This document shows, in pieces, positions 36,086-46,400 of a stretch of DNA of 64,000 bases; position 1 is the first letter of the stretch, and the number at the start of each line of letters is the position of its first letter. Both the position numbers and the translations under genes were made by a program. The DNA lies in contig NC_133400.1 in NCBI RefSeq assembly GCF_047511655.1, positions 1,059,001-1,123,000 on the forward strand, given 5' to 3'. The notes beneath the pieces are model-generated. The model did no database searches, was not told the DNA's origin, and saw only the letters and a program-made list of their open reading frames with translations. Source of the DNA: Castor canadensis (taxonomy: Eukaryota > Chordata > Mammalia > Rodentia > Castoridae).

Positions 36086-36775
36086 CTTCAGAACCACTCT
36101 GCTGTGTAGGGTTTAGACATAACCCTTTTTGTGATCCAACGGTGCAGGTGCCACAGCCAAAACGCACACTGCTGCCTTGCTTTGGCTTCTCCCAAGAGGC
36201 TAGAATTGTTGTAACCTTCTGAGGTCAGAGGTCTCCAAGCCCCAAGGTCAGGAGTCCCAGGCCCTGTGGTCAGGGGTCCTCAGGTGCTTGGTACCCACCA
36301 GTGATCTCCAATGACCCTGGCCAGCTGGTGCCCTGCCCAGCAGAAGCTGCCTGGAGGTTGATACATAAATAAAAAAGAATTAAACCTAGAAATAAGAACC
36401 CTCCTCTCTGTCAGTCCTCTGCTGCTGATCCTCTGCTCCCTGCTGGGTGTGTCACCTCATCACACTCTCCCTGCAAGATGAGTCAGGCACAAAACCATTG
36501 CAGAGGTCAGGACTGGCTGGAGGCCCCCACCTGGCCAGTGGCAGAGCTAGGATTCCAACTGCATTGTGGATGGTCCAAATGGATCCAGTGGAATGAACGG
36601 CTGTTAAGAGGACTTAGAACATTCCAGTAGCATCAGAAGAAGGAACAGGGACCACAAGAATAGACCACTCCGGCTCCAGCAAAGGCTCTGATGGACTTAG
36701 TTTCTGGGTTCCTCACTGTTTCCTGCACTCATTCGGCTGAGTGCTCTGCTGTGTTGTCCTGAATTCTTCATACTT

Positions 36776-36920
36776 TTTTTCTCCCTTCGTTGTTCAGGCT
36801 GATCTTGATCTCACAATCTTCCTGTCTCAGCTCCCAGAGTAGCTGGGACTACAGGCTACAGCACTGCTCTGGGCTCTTCACACTTGAGCAGGGGCGCACA
36901 CACACACACACACACACATT
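36776..36920 (-). mobile_element. B1-like SINE followed by a (CA)n microsatellite
   Basis: A decayed 7SL-like unit in minus orientation (CAGGCTGATCTTGATCTCAC...AGCTGGGACTACAGG) spans about 36776-36892. A pure (CA)11 run follows at about 36897-36919. Confidence 0.6.
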
Positions 36921-37156
36921 TTTGCACCAGGTGCTGCAAATGATGCTTCCGGTTTAAGGAAAACATGAGCTATCAACCCCCTGGGGGAAAGAGACCCTCA
37001 GTGCTCAATGTCACAGACTTCACTCTCCGTCCTCCAAACCCATCTTCACTCCCTGCTTATTTGGAACTTTGTCTTGTCTCATTGTCACTTGATCCACGCT
37101 GAACGCACTTCTGTCTGGTTTGCAGGGCACACTTTGGTTCCAAAATTGAAACACAA

Positions 37157-37613
37157 GTATTTTTATTTATTTTATTTTATTTTTTGTGGTACTGGGTTTG
37201 AACTCAAGGCCTTGTGCCTTCTAGCCAAGAACTCCACCATTGGAGTCATGCCTCCAGCCCTCAAAGGCAGGTTTTAGAATGGGGTCTTGTAGCAGGGTAG
37301 TCTCTGCTCATGCCTGCGAGCTGCCTATGCTAACACCACTTGCTGAATTCCATTGGGATTTTAGGGAAGTGTGTCAGGTGGGTGCCAGGGGAGTCATTAA
37401 TATTGCAGCAAACAGCCTGTCCCACGTTAGTTCTTTTTCTTTTTTTCAGTACTGGGATTGAACCCAGGTTCTGATGCATGCCAGGCAAGCACTGTACCAC
37501 TTGAGCCACGCCCCTGGCCCTTTGACTTTTATTTTGCCTTTTTTTTTTTTCTGGTGGGACTGGGGTTTGAACTCAGGGCTTGGCGCTCTACCACTTGAGC
37601 CACACCTCCAGAC

Positions 37614-37650
<37 letters not shown>

Positions 37651-37810
37651 CACTACCTCTTTTTTGGTGGGGCTGGAGTTTGAACTTAGGGCTTCTTATT
37701 TTGCTTTTGACAAAGGACGTCCCTCACACCGCGCTGGGTGTCCTGGAACTCGAGATCCTCCTGCTTCCCAAGCAGCTGGGATTACAGATGTGCACCACCA
37801 TGCTGAAGAT
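37157..37810 (-). mobile_element. Cluster of minus-oriented SINEs with a (TC)n run
   Basis: Four tRNA-like units with T-rich heads lie at about 37157-37262, 37431-37522, 37535-37616 and 37655-37805. The last joins a 7SL-like end (CAGCTGGGATTACAGATGTG). A pure (TC)n run of about 30 bases sits at 37620-37650. Confidence 0.8.
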
Positions 37811-38271
37811 CACCAGACACTCCAGGTTCCTTCTCACGTCCATTCTTGAAAATCTGGCCTGTGGACCCCCTGGGGGTGCACGACCCTTCGCTGCCAACCT
37901 GAACCCTGGGCTCCAATGGTGCCCTTCGTCTAGGGCCACACGGGGATCCAGCCGCCCCAGGCCGTGCCTGCGGGAGTCGTGGACCAACGTGGGTCAGCTG
38001 CTGCCCTGCCCTCGCCGGGTGGCCCTTCTGCGGGGGCCCCAGCCCCGCTGCATTGGGGGTGGTCTGCCTCACACAAATATTTTTAAGCAAGCAATTCAAG
38101 CAAGATGATGATCTGACTATGAGGTGACAGCCCCATTAGGGATCCCAAGTCAGACAGGTGAACAGATCCAGGTCAGTGAAAACAAAGCCCGTCTGCAAGC
38201 CAGTTTCCCTCTCTTCTCTGAGCAGACCTGGGTGCATGGCCCTCCACCTGGCCATTGAGTGCAAAAACTTT

Positions 38272-38520
38272 TTCACAGCTTTATTGCAGTGAAGTTGACA
38301 TAGAAACCTCTGCACATTTAAAGGCACAGTGTCATGAGCTGTGACACCTCCAACTTCTGAAAAACCAGCACCTTGATCAGTAAATGGTCAAGTCGCCTTA
38401 TACCCTAGGTCATCCACCCCTCCCCTTTCCAGACGGCCTATGAAAACTGCTGTCTGCTCTCCACATAGGGCTCAGTTTGCACTTTTTAGAATGTTCATGA
38501 ATGGAATTTGCTATGATCAG
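38272..38520 (-). mobile_element. Old L1M-type LINE fragment (antisense)
   Basis: It begins TTTATTGCAGTGAAGTTGAC and continues with diverged boxes in the same order as the piece at 12076-12540. It has no coding frame. Confidence 0.6.
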
Positions 38521-38619
38521 TCCGACCCCCCAGGCACTTGACTCTTCCTGCTTCCTATTCCCGTCCTAGGTCATAAGGCCTCGGACGCCTGTTAGTCCTT
38601 TCTACTGGCTCATCTGAAC

Positions 38620-38885
38620 CTCAACAGATTACAGACCACAGTAGCCCATAGACCACTGTAGACTGTACACCATGGTAGACACCGTAGATTACAGGTCACT
38701 GTAGACAATGGGACACTGTACACTGTAGACTACACTGTAACCCACTCTGACTGTACACCACTGCAGACTATGGACTACTGTAGACGACAGGCCACTGTGA
38801 ACTACAGGCTACTCTGTGGACCACTGTAGACTACTTACCACTGTAAAATATAGACTACTCTAAATTTCAGAATGCTCTAGACAAT
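38620..38885. repeat. Degenerate minisatellite built on CCACTGTAGACTA
   Basis: About 265 bases are made of imperfect copies of a roughly 13-18 base unit, CACTGTAGACTAC-like, repeated about 15 or more times with variable spacers. Clear copies occur around 38668, 38697, 38720, 38757, 38777, 38822 and 38841. Copies are too diverged to call a perfect period. Confidence 0.75.
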
Positions 38886-39239
38886 AATGTCAACTAGCAC
38901 AGTAACTTCTTAGAACATTCCTTTGCTCTACTGCACCCATAGCACCAATTCTATGTATGATTTCCCTAACATACTCCCAATAGGTCCATCTCTGGATGGG
39001 AGGATGGAGCTGGCTCAGCGATCAATGCTTTTGATCATTGCATCTGCATGTCACCCTGCAATGTGCCACCATCACCTCTAGTCTTTCCTGTCACTGTCTT
39101 CTGTCATGTCACTCTCTTTTTGTGAATTATTTGCAGAAGTAGGCTGTCACCTTCTGAGGAGAGCCCACTCATCCTGCTGACTCCTGCCCTGCCAGCGGGT
39201 GCTGTAATTTGAGCATGGCTTGGCCTCCAAGGGTTTAAG

Positions 39240-39420
39240 TGCTAAAAATATATGAAATTTACGTTTCAGTGTCTATAAAGCCATACTGGAACATAGCCAC
39301 TCCCATTTATGTACACATGGTCTGTGGCTGCTGAAGACCTACTATGGCAGGGCTCAGCATTTTCAGACAACTGTATGATCCATGGGCTTGCACTGAAGGC
39401 ACTGGCTGTCCTGTTCTAGC
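39240..39420 (-). mobile_element. Possible hAT-type MITE fragment
   Basis: Boxes such as CAGTGTCTATAAAGCCATAC and GGTCTGTGGCTGCTGAAGAC resemble a common mammalian MER-class non-autonomous DNA transposon. I cannot name the subfamily with confidence. Confidence 0.35.
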
Positions 39421-41002
39421 TCGAGCATTGGACACACCAGATCACGAGGTCTTTGGTCACAGAGTCCAAGCACTGGGCTTTTAGAGATCATGCAGTTCAG
39501 AGGCCTCATTTTTCAGGGCCAAACAGCAATACCAAAGCAGATCCAAAGAATCAGTGGGGGAAATGAGAGGTAAAAGAGGGGGTCTTGGGGTTATCCCCTA
39601 GGCACCCATCACGCACAGCAGAGGGGCTAGGTTGTGCACGCTCCCGCTCCACTCTTTCTCCCCTTCCTCCCAGAGTTACACCAGGCTCCGCTCCTGCCCT
39701 GCATCCTTTCATACTTCATTCCTTCTTAACCACAAGGACACTTGTCTGCTTTCAGCCATCTGCTTGGTCTCTCTGTGTGTCTTCAGCCCTGTCCTACGCT
39801 GTTGCACGCAAGTATGGAACCGTATACCTCCTGCAGGAAGCACTCATCTCTGTCTCTCCAATTGCCTGACTGGGGTTAGGGGGATCATCACAGTTGCCAG
39901 TTGCTCTGGAAAGACATTGGTCTCTGAAGACCTCCCGTGGTCAGGGACACAGGAAATTCATGAATAGACCCCACTTTCCTTTCATGTCACTTTCAGTCCT
40001 CTTCAGTCAGTGGAAAAGTCCATGGGAAACCCAGCTACACTCTGGTCCCCTCTCTTGAGCTCTGGTCCCCTTCACTAAGCTCTGGTTCCTCTGCCAGCCT
40101 GTCCAGGCCAACCTCCAAGTGCTCAGTCGTGGCTGGACTTCCCTTGTCTTCCCGGCATCTGAGGCAGGACTGGGCTCCAACAGCCTCATCTCTCATTTAT
40201 CATCTCACGCACGTGTACTCCCATGCCCACCCGTGTACCTGAACACGTGACACTCAGCAGTGTTCCCAGATGCACAGTCCTTGCGTGGTCCCAGCCACAT
40301 GTGGCTCAAGGAATGTCAGGCACCAGGGACCTCTGGCCTGGAGGTGACCCTGACCTCTGTGCCCCATTTCAGATGCTGCCTGATAAGGACATACAAAGAC
40401 CATACTGTGTTGCTCCTGCCTCGGGCAGCACATTCTTGCCTCTCCCCCTAACACAGACACTCTGGGTAGTCATTCTCTAGACAGTCTCTGCTTGTCTGTG
40501 TTTATGCGTCCAACACCTCTACGGGGAACATGCTCCCTTTCTTCACAGGAGGAAACAGGCTTGCCTGACTCCGAGCAGATGTGTTCCATTATCTACCTTC
40601 GCTGCTCAGGTGTGGCCTGAGCATCACCATCCCTGGGCGCTGCTAGAATGTGGAAACCCAACTGTCCCACGCCACCTGAGTCAGAATCTGCTCTTTCACA
40701 AGATCTCGGATGACTTACCTGCGCACCGCAATGTGAAAACACCATCCCGCGCCTCCTTTCTCAAGGTAGGAAATTACCATCAACAAAGGAAAACCAAGGC
40801 AGACTGGGAGGAGCTCCATGCTTGCCACAGCGGGGTGCCTACTCTTCATCCTTGCTACTTAACTTCAAATTTCCAACTTGACCTTCCTTTCCCATGGCCC
40901 CACCATAATCTCCTTTAAGCATTTTGTGGTCAAATAAATCAGAACACTGTGTAGGTGTGCATTTAAAGTTCATGTTCTCTGGACAGCTCTTGCCTAGCAT
41001 GC

Positions 41003-41034
41003 AAAATGCCCTGGATTCTATCCAAGCAGCCCCC

Positions 41035-41063
<29 letters not shown>
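41003..41063 (+). repeat. ID-like SINE fragment with (AAT)n tail
   Basis: A short tRNA-like piece (TTGCCTAGCATGCAAAATGC) precedes about nine uninterrupted AAT units at 41034-41063. Confidence 0.8.
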
Positions 41064-41065
<2 letters not shown>

Positions 41066-41402
41066 TAAACCAAAGTTCCCATTTTCTGGTTTAGCACCCA
41101 ATCATGACCCAACACACATTAAGCCAACAATTGACTTGACAGAAAACTAAAAATGGGGGAGAAGTATTTATTTCATACCATTATTTAAGACAGGCCCTGA
41201 GAGTTATTTTGGACACACTGTAGGTTGGGTGTTCTCAGAGGTGTGGGGACCTGAGCTTTTTCTGCTGAGGAAGCAAGTCTCTGCCAGTGGCACACTGTCA
41301 GCTTGATTGCCCACACAGCTCAACTGTGAACACGATTTCTGCACCACGTCAGTGAAAATGAGCATTACTGATCAGGCCACATGCAGGGGTCGGAGGGGGA
41401 AG

Positions 41403-42056
41403 TACAGGTTGAGTGTCCCTCATCCAGCGTGCATGGTACCACAGGCTTCAGGATCCAGATTTTCGAAAACTTGCAAACACATAATGAGATATTTTAGGAT
41501 GGGACCCAAGTCTAACCTGAAACTCCCCTAGGTGTCATATTTGTCTTATACACAGCCTGAAAATAATTCTATATGATATAAACAGAGAGAGGGGAGGGAG
41601 AGAGTTACTGAGGTTTAAACTCAGTTTGAATTCAGAGTTTCACCCTTGTAAAGCAGGCACTCTACTGCTTGAGTCACACCTCCAGTCCATTTTGCTCTGG
41701 TTACTGGGACTGCAGGTGTGAGCCACCAGCACCTGGCTGTATAGGATATTTTTAGTATGCCTGCGTTTGGACAGAAACCTGTCACATAAAGTCACGTAGG
41801 TGTGGAATTTTCCACTTGTGGTGTCCTGTCCGAGTTCAAAAACTTTCAGATTTTAAGTTGGGCATGATTGCACACACCTGTAATCCCAGCACTACAGAGT
41901 GTCCTGTCTCAATAAACCAAGAGCTGAAGATGTCACTCAGAGCACTTGCCTATCATGTATAAGACCCTAGGTTTGATCTCCAGCACTGCAAAAATCCTTT
42001 TCTGATGTTTGAGAATCTTGGATTTGATTTTTCAGATTAGGGATGCTTAACCTGTA
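41403..42056 (+). mobile_element. MER2 (TcMar-Tigger) DNA transposon with both termini, two nested SINEs
   Basis: The left terminus TACAGGTTGAGTGTCCCTCA (41403) and the right terminus GGATGCTTAACCTGTA (ending 42056) are inverted copies of each other. TA occurs at both ends, as expected for mariner/Tigger target-site duplication. Internal boxes GATGGGACCCAAGTCTAA and GTGGAATTTTCCACTTGTGG fit MER2. SINEs sit inside at about 41600-41745 (minus) and 41857-41995 (plus), so MER2 is older than both. It encodes no transposase. Confidence 0.8.
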
Positions 42057-42082
42057 GTAATTAATACTTGTTATCTAAAATT

Positions 42083-42153
42083 ATATATATATATATGTAT
42101 ATATAAAATATATATATACATGTATATATAAAATATATATACATGTATATATA
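42083..42153. repeat. (AT)n microsatellite with internal ~32-base repeat
   Basis: About 70 bases of alternating A/T with two near-identical copies of an ACATGTATATATAAAATATA-like block. The array is strongly self-complementary. Confidence 0.85.
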
Positions 42154-42239
42154 TGCACGGAGATTGATGTCTGTCTGGAGCACTGGAAAAGAAGTCTTAG
42201 AGGCTTTCTGTGAAGCACAAAAGTGGTTGTAAGGGAAAT

Positions 42240-42800
42240 AAAAATGAGCGCCATCTGAAATGCACGTGAGACACTATTTGTCGGCCATCAGACTGACAGG
42301 CGGTGGCAAAGGGGTGGCCGTTCACATCCTCATACTTGCAGAGAGAAGTCAACAATTATCCAACTTCCAGGAAGGGCAACTTGCCAGCAGCTTTGAAAAT
42401 CACCCCAGGCACATGTGCAGACTCCACTTCCAGGAATCTGTCCTACAGAAATACATTTATCCAAAAGGCGTGAAAAAGGGCTGTTTATAGTATCAAAAAT
42501 TGGTAACAGCCCAGGAGACAGGTTGAATAAATTACAGAATGTCTGAACAACAAAGGAGGAAGCTCTTTTGGTACTGAATTGGGATGACCTCCAAGAAACA
42601 CATTAAGTGGAAAAGATGGGGGCGGGGGGAAAGCTATTTGTAGAGTGCATAAAAGATCGACGAAAAGACTGGCAAAGAATTGATAGCCCTGGTACTCCGC
42701 ACAGAAGTGGATGGAGCCCAGAGGAGCAGAATTCCTATTGTTTATACTCTTGTATTTTCTGAAATGTGAGCCATTCCAAAGCTAAAAATAAAATTTTAAA
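42240..42800 (+). mobile_element. Old L1M 3' end (sense orientation)
   Basis: Ordered boxes (CCACTTCCAGGAATCTGTCC, AATTGGTAACAGCCC, TTGAATAAATTACAGAATG, ACATTAAGTGGAAAAG) match an ancient L1 3' UTR in sense orientation. It ends in an A-rich tail near 42800, close to the MVD CpG island. Confidence 0.65.
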
Positions 42801-42899
42801 GGGACGGAGGACATGGGAGGTTAGTGTCTAATGGGGGCCAGAGTTTGGAGATTAAAGTGGGGGGCTTTGAAAACGCCTGTCTCAGACGCAGTTCATCCA

Positions 42900-43434
42900 T
42901 CCGCAGCTTCCCGACACCCCAGCAGCACCCCAGGATGCAGGCGCAGGAGACCCCAGCGCAGGGAAGCTGGAGGCCTAGGGTGTCCAGGCATCGAGAGGAT
43001 CCGGGGCGAACTGGGGACCTCCAGCTGGACCGCGTCTCCTCGCTCAGCCTCGGCCCTACAGCTGCACAGCCAGCCCACGTGCGCCCGCCCTGAACGACCC
43101 TCTGTGGTCCTGAGCCCATCCCCGGACGGCGGCCGCCCCGCGCCTGCGCAGACATCGCCCCCGCGCACACTCGGCGCCTGCGCAGACGCCTCCAGCGCTG
43201 GCTCCATACCCGCAGGCAAACGGGGGCGGGCACAGTGTCGACGGTCCATCATCCGATCCCTCCCATTGGCTGAGAGATGGAGCGTGGGTTCGGTCCGCCG
43301 CTGATTGGACGGCGCGCAAGCAGGCGGGTCCGCGTAGGCCAATCGTGTGGCAGCGCGTGAGGCTGCGAAGCCTGGAGGGACAGAGCTAGGACCACTCGCG
43401 GCTTGTGGGTCTGGGGACGCGGAGGGACTTGGTC
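42900..43434 (+). promoter_or_regulatory. MVD: MVD CpG-island promoter with three CCAAT boxes
   Basis: The region is GC-rich from about 42930 to 43720 and has no TATA box. Three CCAAT/ATTGG elements lie at 43265-43269, 43304-43308 and 43339-43343, spaced 39 and 35 bases and ending about 90 bases before the ATG. NF-Y acts at such sites with SREBP in cholesterol genes. I do not see a perfect sterol regulatory element. Confidence 0.7.
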
Positions 43435-46400
43435 ATGGCCTCCGAGAAGCCGCTGGTGGCCGTCACCTGCACGGCGCCAGTCAACATCGCGGTCATCAAA
43501 TATTGTGAGTGCCACCTCCTGGGCTGGGGATGAGGATCGGGGAACCGGATGGGGGTGGCGAGGCCGGGCGCTGGTCCTGCCGTGGACTGGGCGCGCGCTC
43601 CCCGCCTGCGGCCTCCTGGGGCCCGGGCCGCACCTGCGGACGGGGAGACGGGTGTTCTCGCCGCTGGCGCCCGGCGCCTGGCCCTGTCCGCCATTCCTGA
43701 AGTTCTGGGGTTGGCATGGCTGCACCTGTGACAGTGACCCCGTCCCCTCCCCGTCCCCGGGGGACATCTGTAAATCCGGAGTGGACACACCCGGCAGCGC
43801 GCCGCAGCCCGCAGCCGCCCACTGCTGACCTCCCTCCGTGCTGTCATTTCGACGGTGACCTACGGTGGAATCACACGGCGTATGCATGTGGGCTTTGGCT
43901 CATTTCCTCCGTATGCAAGTTGGTGTAGCAAGAGCTCGTGGCCTTTTGTCACTGGGACACCCACACGTATCCAGCTTTGCACCCCCGAGCGCTGATGGGT
44001 GGGTTCCAGCTCAGGTCAATTACCAATAAGGCGGGTGACATGTTGGGGACAGGCCTTTATGTCCCCCTGCGGGGATGTAGGTGCATCCAGCAGTGCAGCT
44101 GCAGGGCCCCTGGGTTGCTCTTCACTCGTTGAGGGAACTGTCAAGCTGGCCCAGGAGTGGCCGGACCAGTTTTTGTTCTCACCCACAGTGCCTGTGTGAG
44201 CTGATTTCTCCACCTCCTCCCCTGCATTTGTTATCTCCTCTTCTCTGCACCCATTCGGACAGGTAGCTCTTTGTGTTTTTAGTTTGCATTTCCCTACTGG
44301 CCGACCCGTGGCCATCTTTTCTTGTGCCCTGTGTTGCCTATGGTGAAATGTCTCTGTGTCTTTTGTTCCCGGTCTACTAGAATCGTTCTCTGCCTGGAGA
44401 GTTTTGAGCATTCACTATGTATTTTAGACACAGTTCTTATTGGATATGTAGCTTGCAAATATTCTCTCCCGGTCTGTACTGTATATCATCTTTTTATCCT
44501 TCTACCAGAGAGCCTGTGTGGATTTTTTTTGTTTTCTTTTTTGGTGGGACTGGGGTTTGAACTCAGGGCTTCAAGCTGGCAAAGCAGGTGCTCTGTGGCT
44601 TGAGCCTCACTTCCAGTCCATTTTGGAGAGTCAGTGTTTTTTATTTTAGTGAAATTCAGTGTGTCAGTTTTCCTGTTTGTGGATCCTAGTTTGAAGTCAA
44701 ATCTACATCCTGAGGATTTTTCTTTTCTTTTGTTTTTGAGTTGTATAGTTTTAAATTTTACACTTACATTTCTGATCCATTGTAGCTTCTTCTTTTTTTT
44801 TTTTTTTTTAATCACCCATGGTGTTCAGTTATTGCAGAACCATTTGGTGAAAGGCCATCCTTTCTCCATGCATGGTTTTTTTTTTTGGTGGCATTGGAGT
44901 TTGAACTCAGGCCTCATTTTTGCTAGGCAGGTGCTCTTATTGATTGAGCCACTCCACCAGCCCTTTTTTGTGATGGGTTTTTTCGAGATGGGGTCTTGTG
45001 GACTGTTTGCTCAGGGCTGGCTTTGAGCTGCAGTCCTTCTGATCTCTGCCTCCTGAGTAGCTAGGATTACAAGCATGAGCCATTGGTGCCTGGCAAGATG
45101 ATTTATCACTACCTTTCAATCTGTGTCCATTCCTTTCTTCCACCACTCAGTCAAATAAGAGAGTAAGTGTTGACTTCTTGATAAAAGTATCCAGTCTTTC
45201 ATTCTAAGTTGGATGTCAATGCCAGGGATTTATTTATTTTTTATTTAGGTGGTACTGGGGATTGACCTCAGGGCCTTGTGCTGCTAGGCAGGCTCTCTAT
45301 CACTTGAGCTATGGCCTTCTGCCCTTACAGAAGCATTTTGAGCAAGGCTGCTTCAAAATCTTTGCCAGATAATCCCAAGGTCTCTGATGTCTCTGAGTTG
45401 GCATTTATTGATTGTCTTTGTCGTTCAGTTTGAGATCTTCCTTCTTGGTGAGCTGGTTTTTGGTGAAACCTAAGGGTTTTCTGTTATTTTCTAAGGCTCT
45501 GGCTTGTGTTTGAACATCACTCTGGTATGTGTATGAGGTGTCGCCTCATTGCTGCAGGGTAGAGGCAGAAGTTCAGGCTGTACTTACAGTGTGAGCATAG
45601 GCTTGTCACTGGGGGATGAGGGGGGGTGTCCTGGTGAGTTCCTGACCTGCCACCAGGCCTCCTCTGGCAACACTCAACAGGGCTGGGAGTACCACCTGTC
45701 ACTCCAGGTGGGTGAAGCCCAGGCATCCCACTGAGCTGTGTATTCTCTCAGGGAGAGGGTTGGAGCACCCCATTCCAGCCTGGCACCGGTGGAGGTCACT
45801 GGAGCAAGACCTTGACAGGGTTTTCTGACCTGCTGGGCTTGCTTTACTGATCCTCTGGCTGGCTGTGTCTGTTGAGCAGGTTGGTTTCCCCAGCTGCAGG
45901 TCTAGGGCCTATGGGGCAGAAAGAAACCCAGGTAGCTCACCACCTGGCCATACCTGGATCCGAAGGTTCTGGGGTCTGCCTTCTCTTACCTGTGAGTGTT
46001 TCGGCTGGTTTTACATGTGACATCTGGGCTCTTAGTTGTACCATGGGCTGCACAGGGGAATAGACAGCTCCCCTGGCTTTGTGATTTGAAGGAGAGAAGA
46101 ATGAAAGGTGTTCACACATGGGTGTCAGTCTGTTACCTCCTGCCTCAGGGGCCTCACACCAGCCCTGGATGGGCTTAGCAGGGAAAGAAAACCTTGGCGA
46201 TCAGGCCTGTGAGTGCTCTTCAGGGAAAACTTTTCACCTGGCTTTCTGGGAGACCGATGGAGTTGCTGTGACACACAGGGAGCGGGAGTACTGGCCAGGA
46301 GTGGGCGATTTGAGCAGTGCTCAGGACTTGGGCTTTTCGGGGGACAGGCAGATTGATAACAAGGCCAAGAGCCACAGGGTAAGCTCAGCACCCAGAAGAC

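Larger units (their letters stand above)
31156..42900. other. SNAI3-MVD intergenic region, repeat-rich, no gene recognised
   Basis: No coding exon with a recognisable protein family is seen in these 11.7 kb. Repeats dominate from about 35.6 kb onward: SINE clusters, MER2, L1M pieces, several microsatellites and a degenerate minisatellite, all listed separately. The stretch 31.2-35.6 kb is mostly non-repetitive to the eye, apart from an MLT1-type fossil at about 32300-32500. Regulatory DNA for SNAI3 or MVD may lie here, but nothing in the sequence proves it. Confidence 0.6.

Noticed and set aside
38620-38885. CRISPR-like array
   Set aside because: The units are short, degenerate and lack unique spacers, and the genome is mammalian. 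It is a decayed minisatellite.
43249-43887. A 212-codon minus-strand frame over the MVD promoter, exon 1 and intron 1
   Set aside because: It is GC-driven with no domain, and it covers the CCAAT promoter elements.
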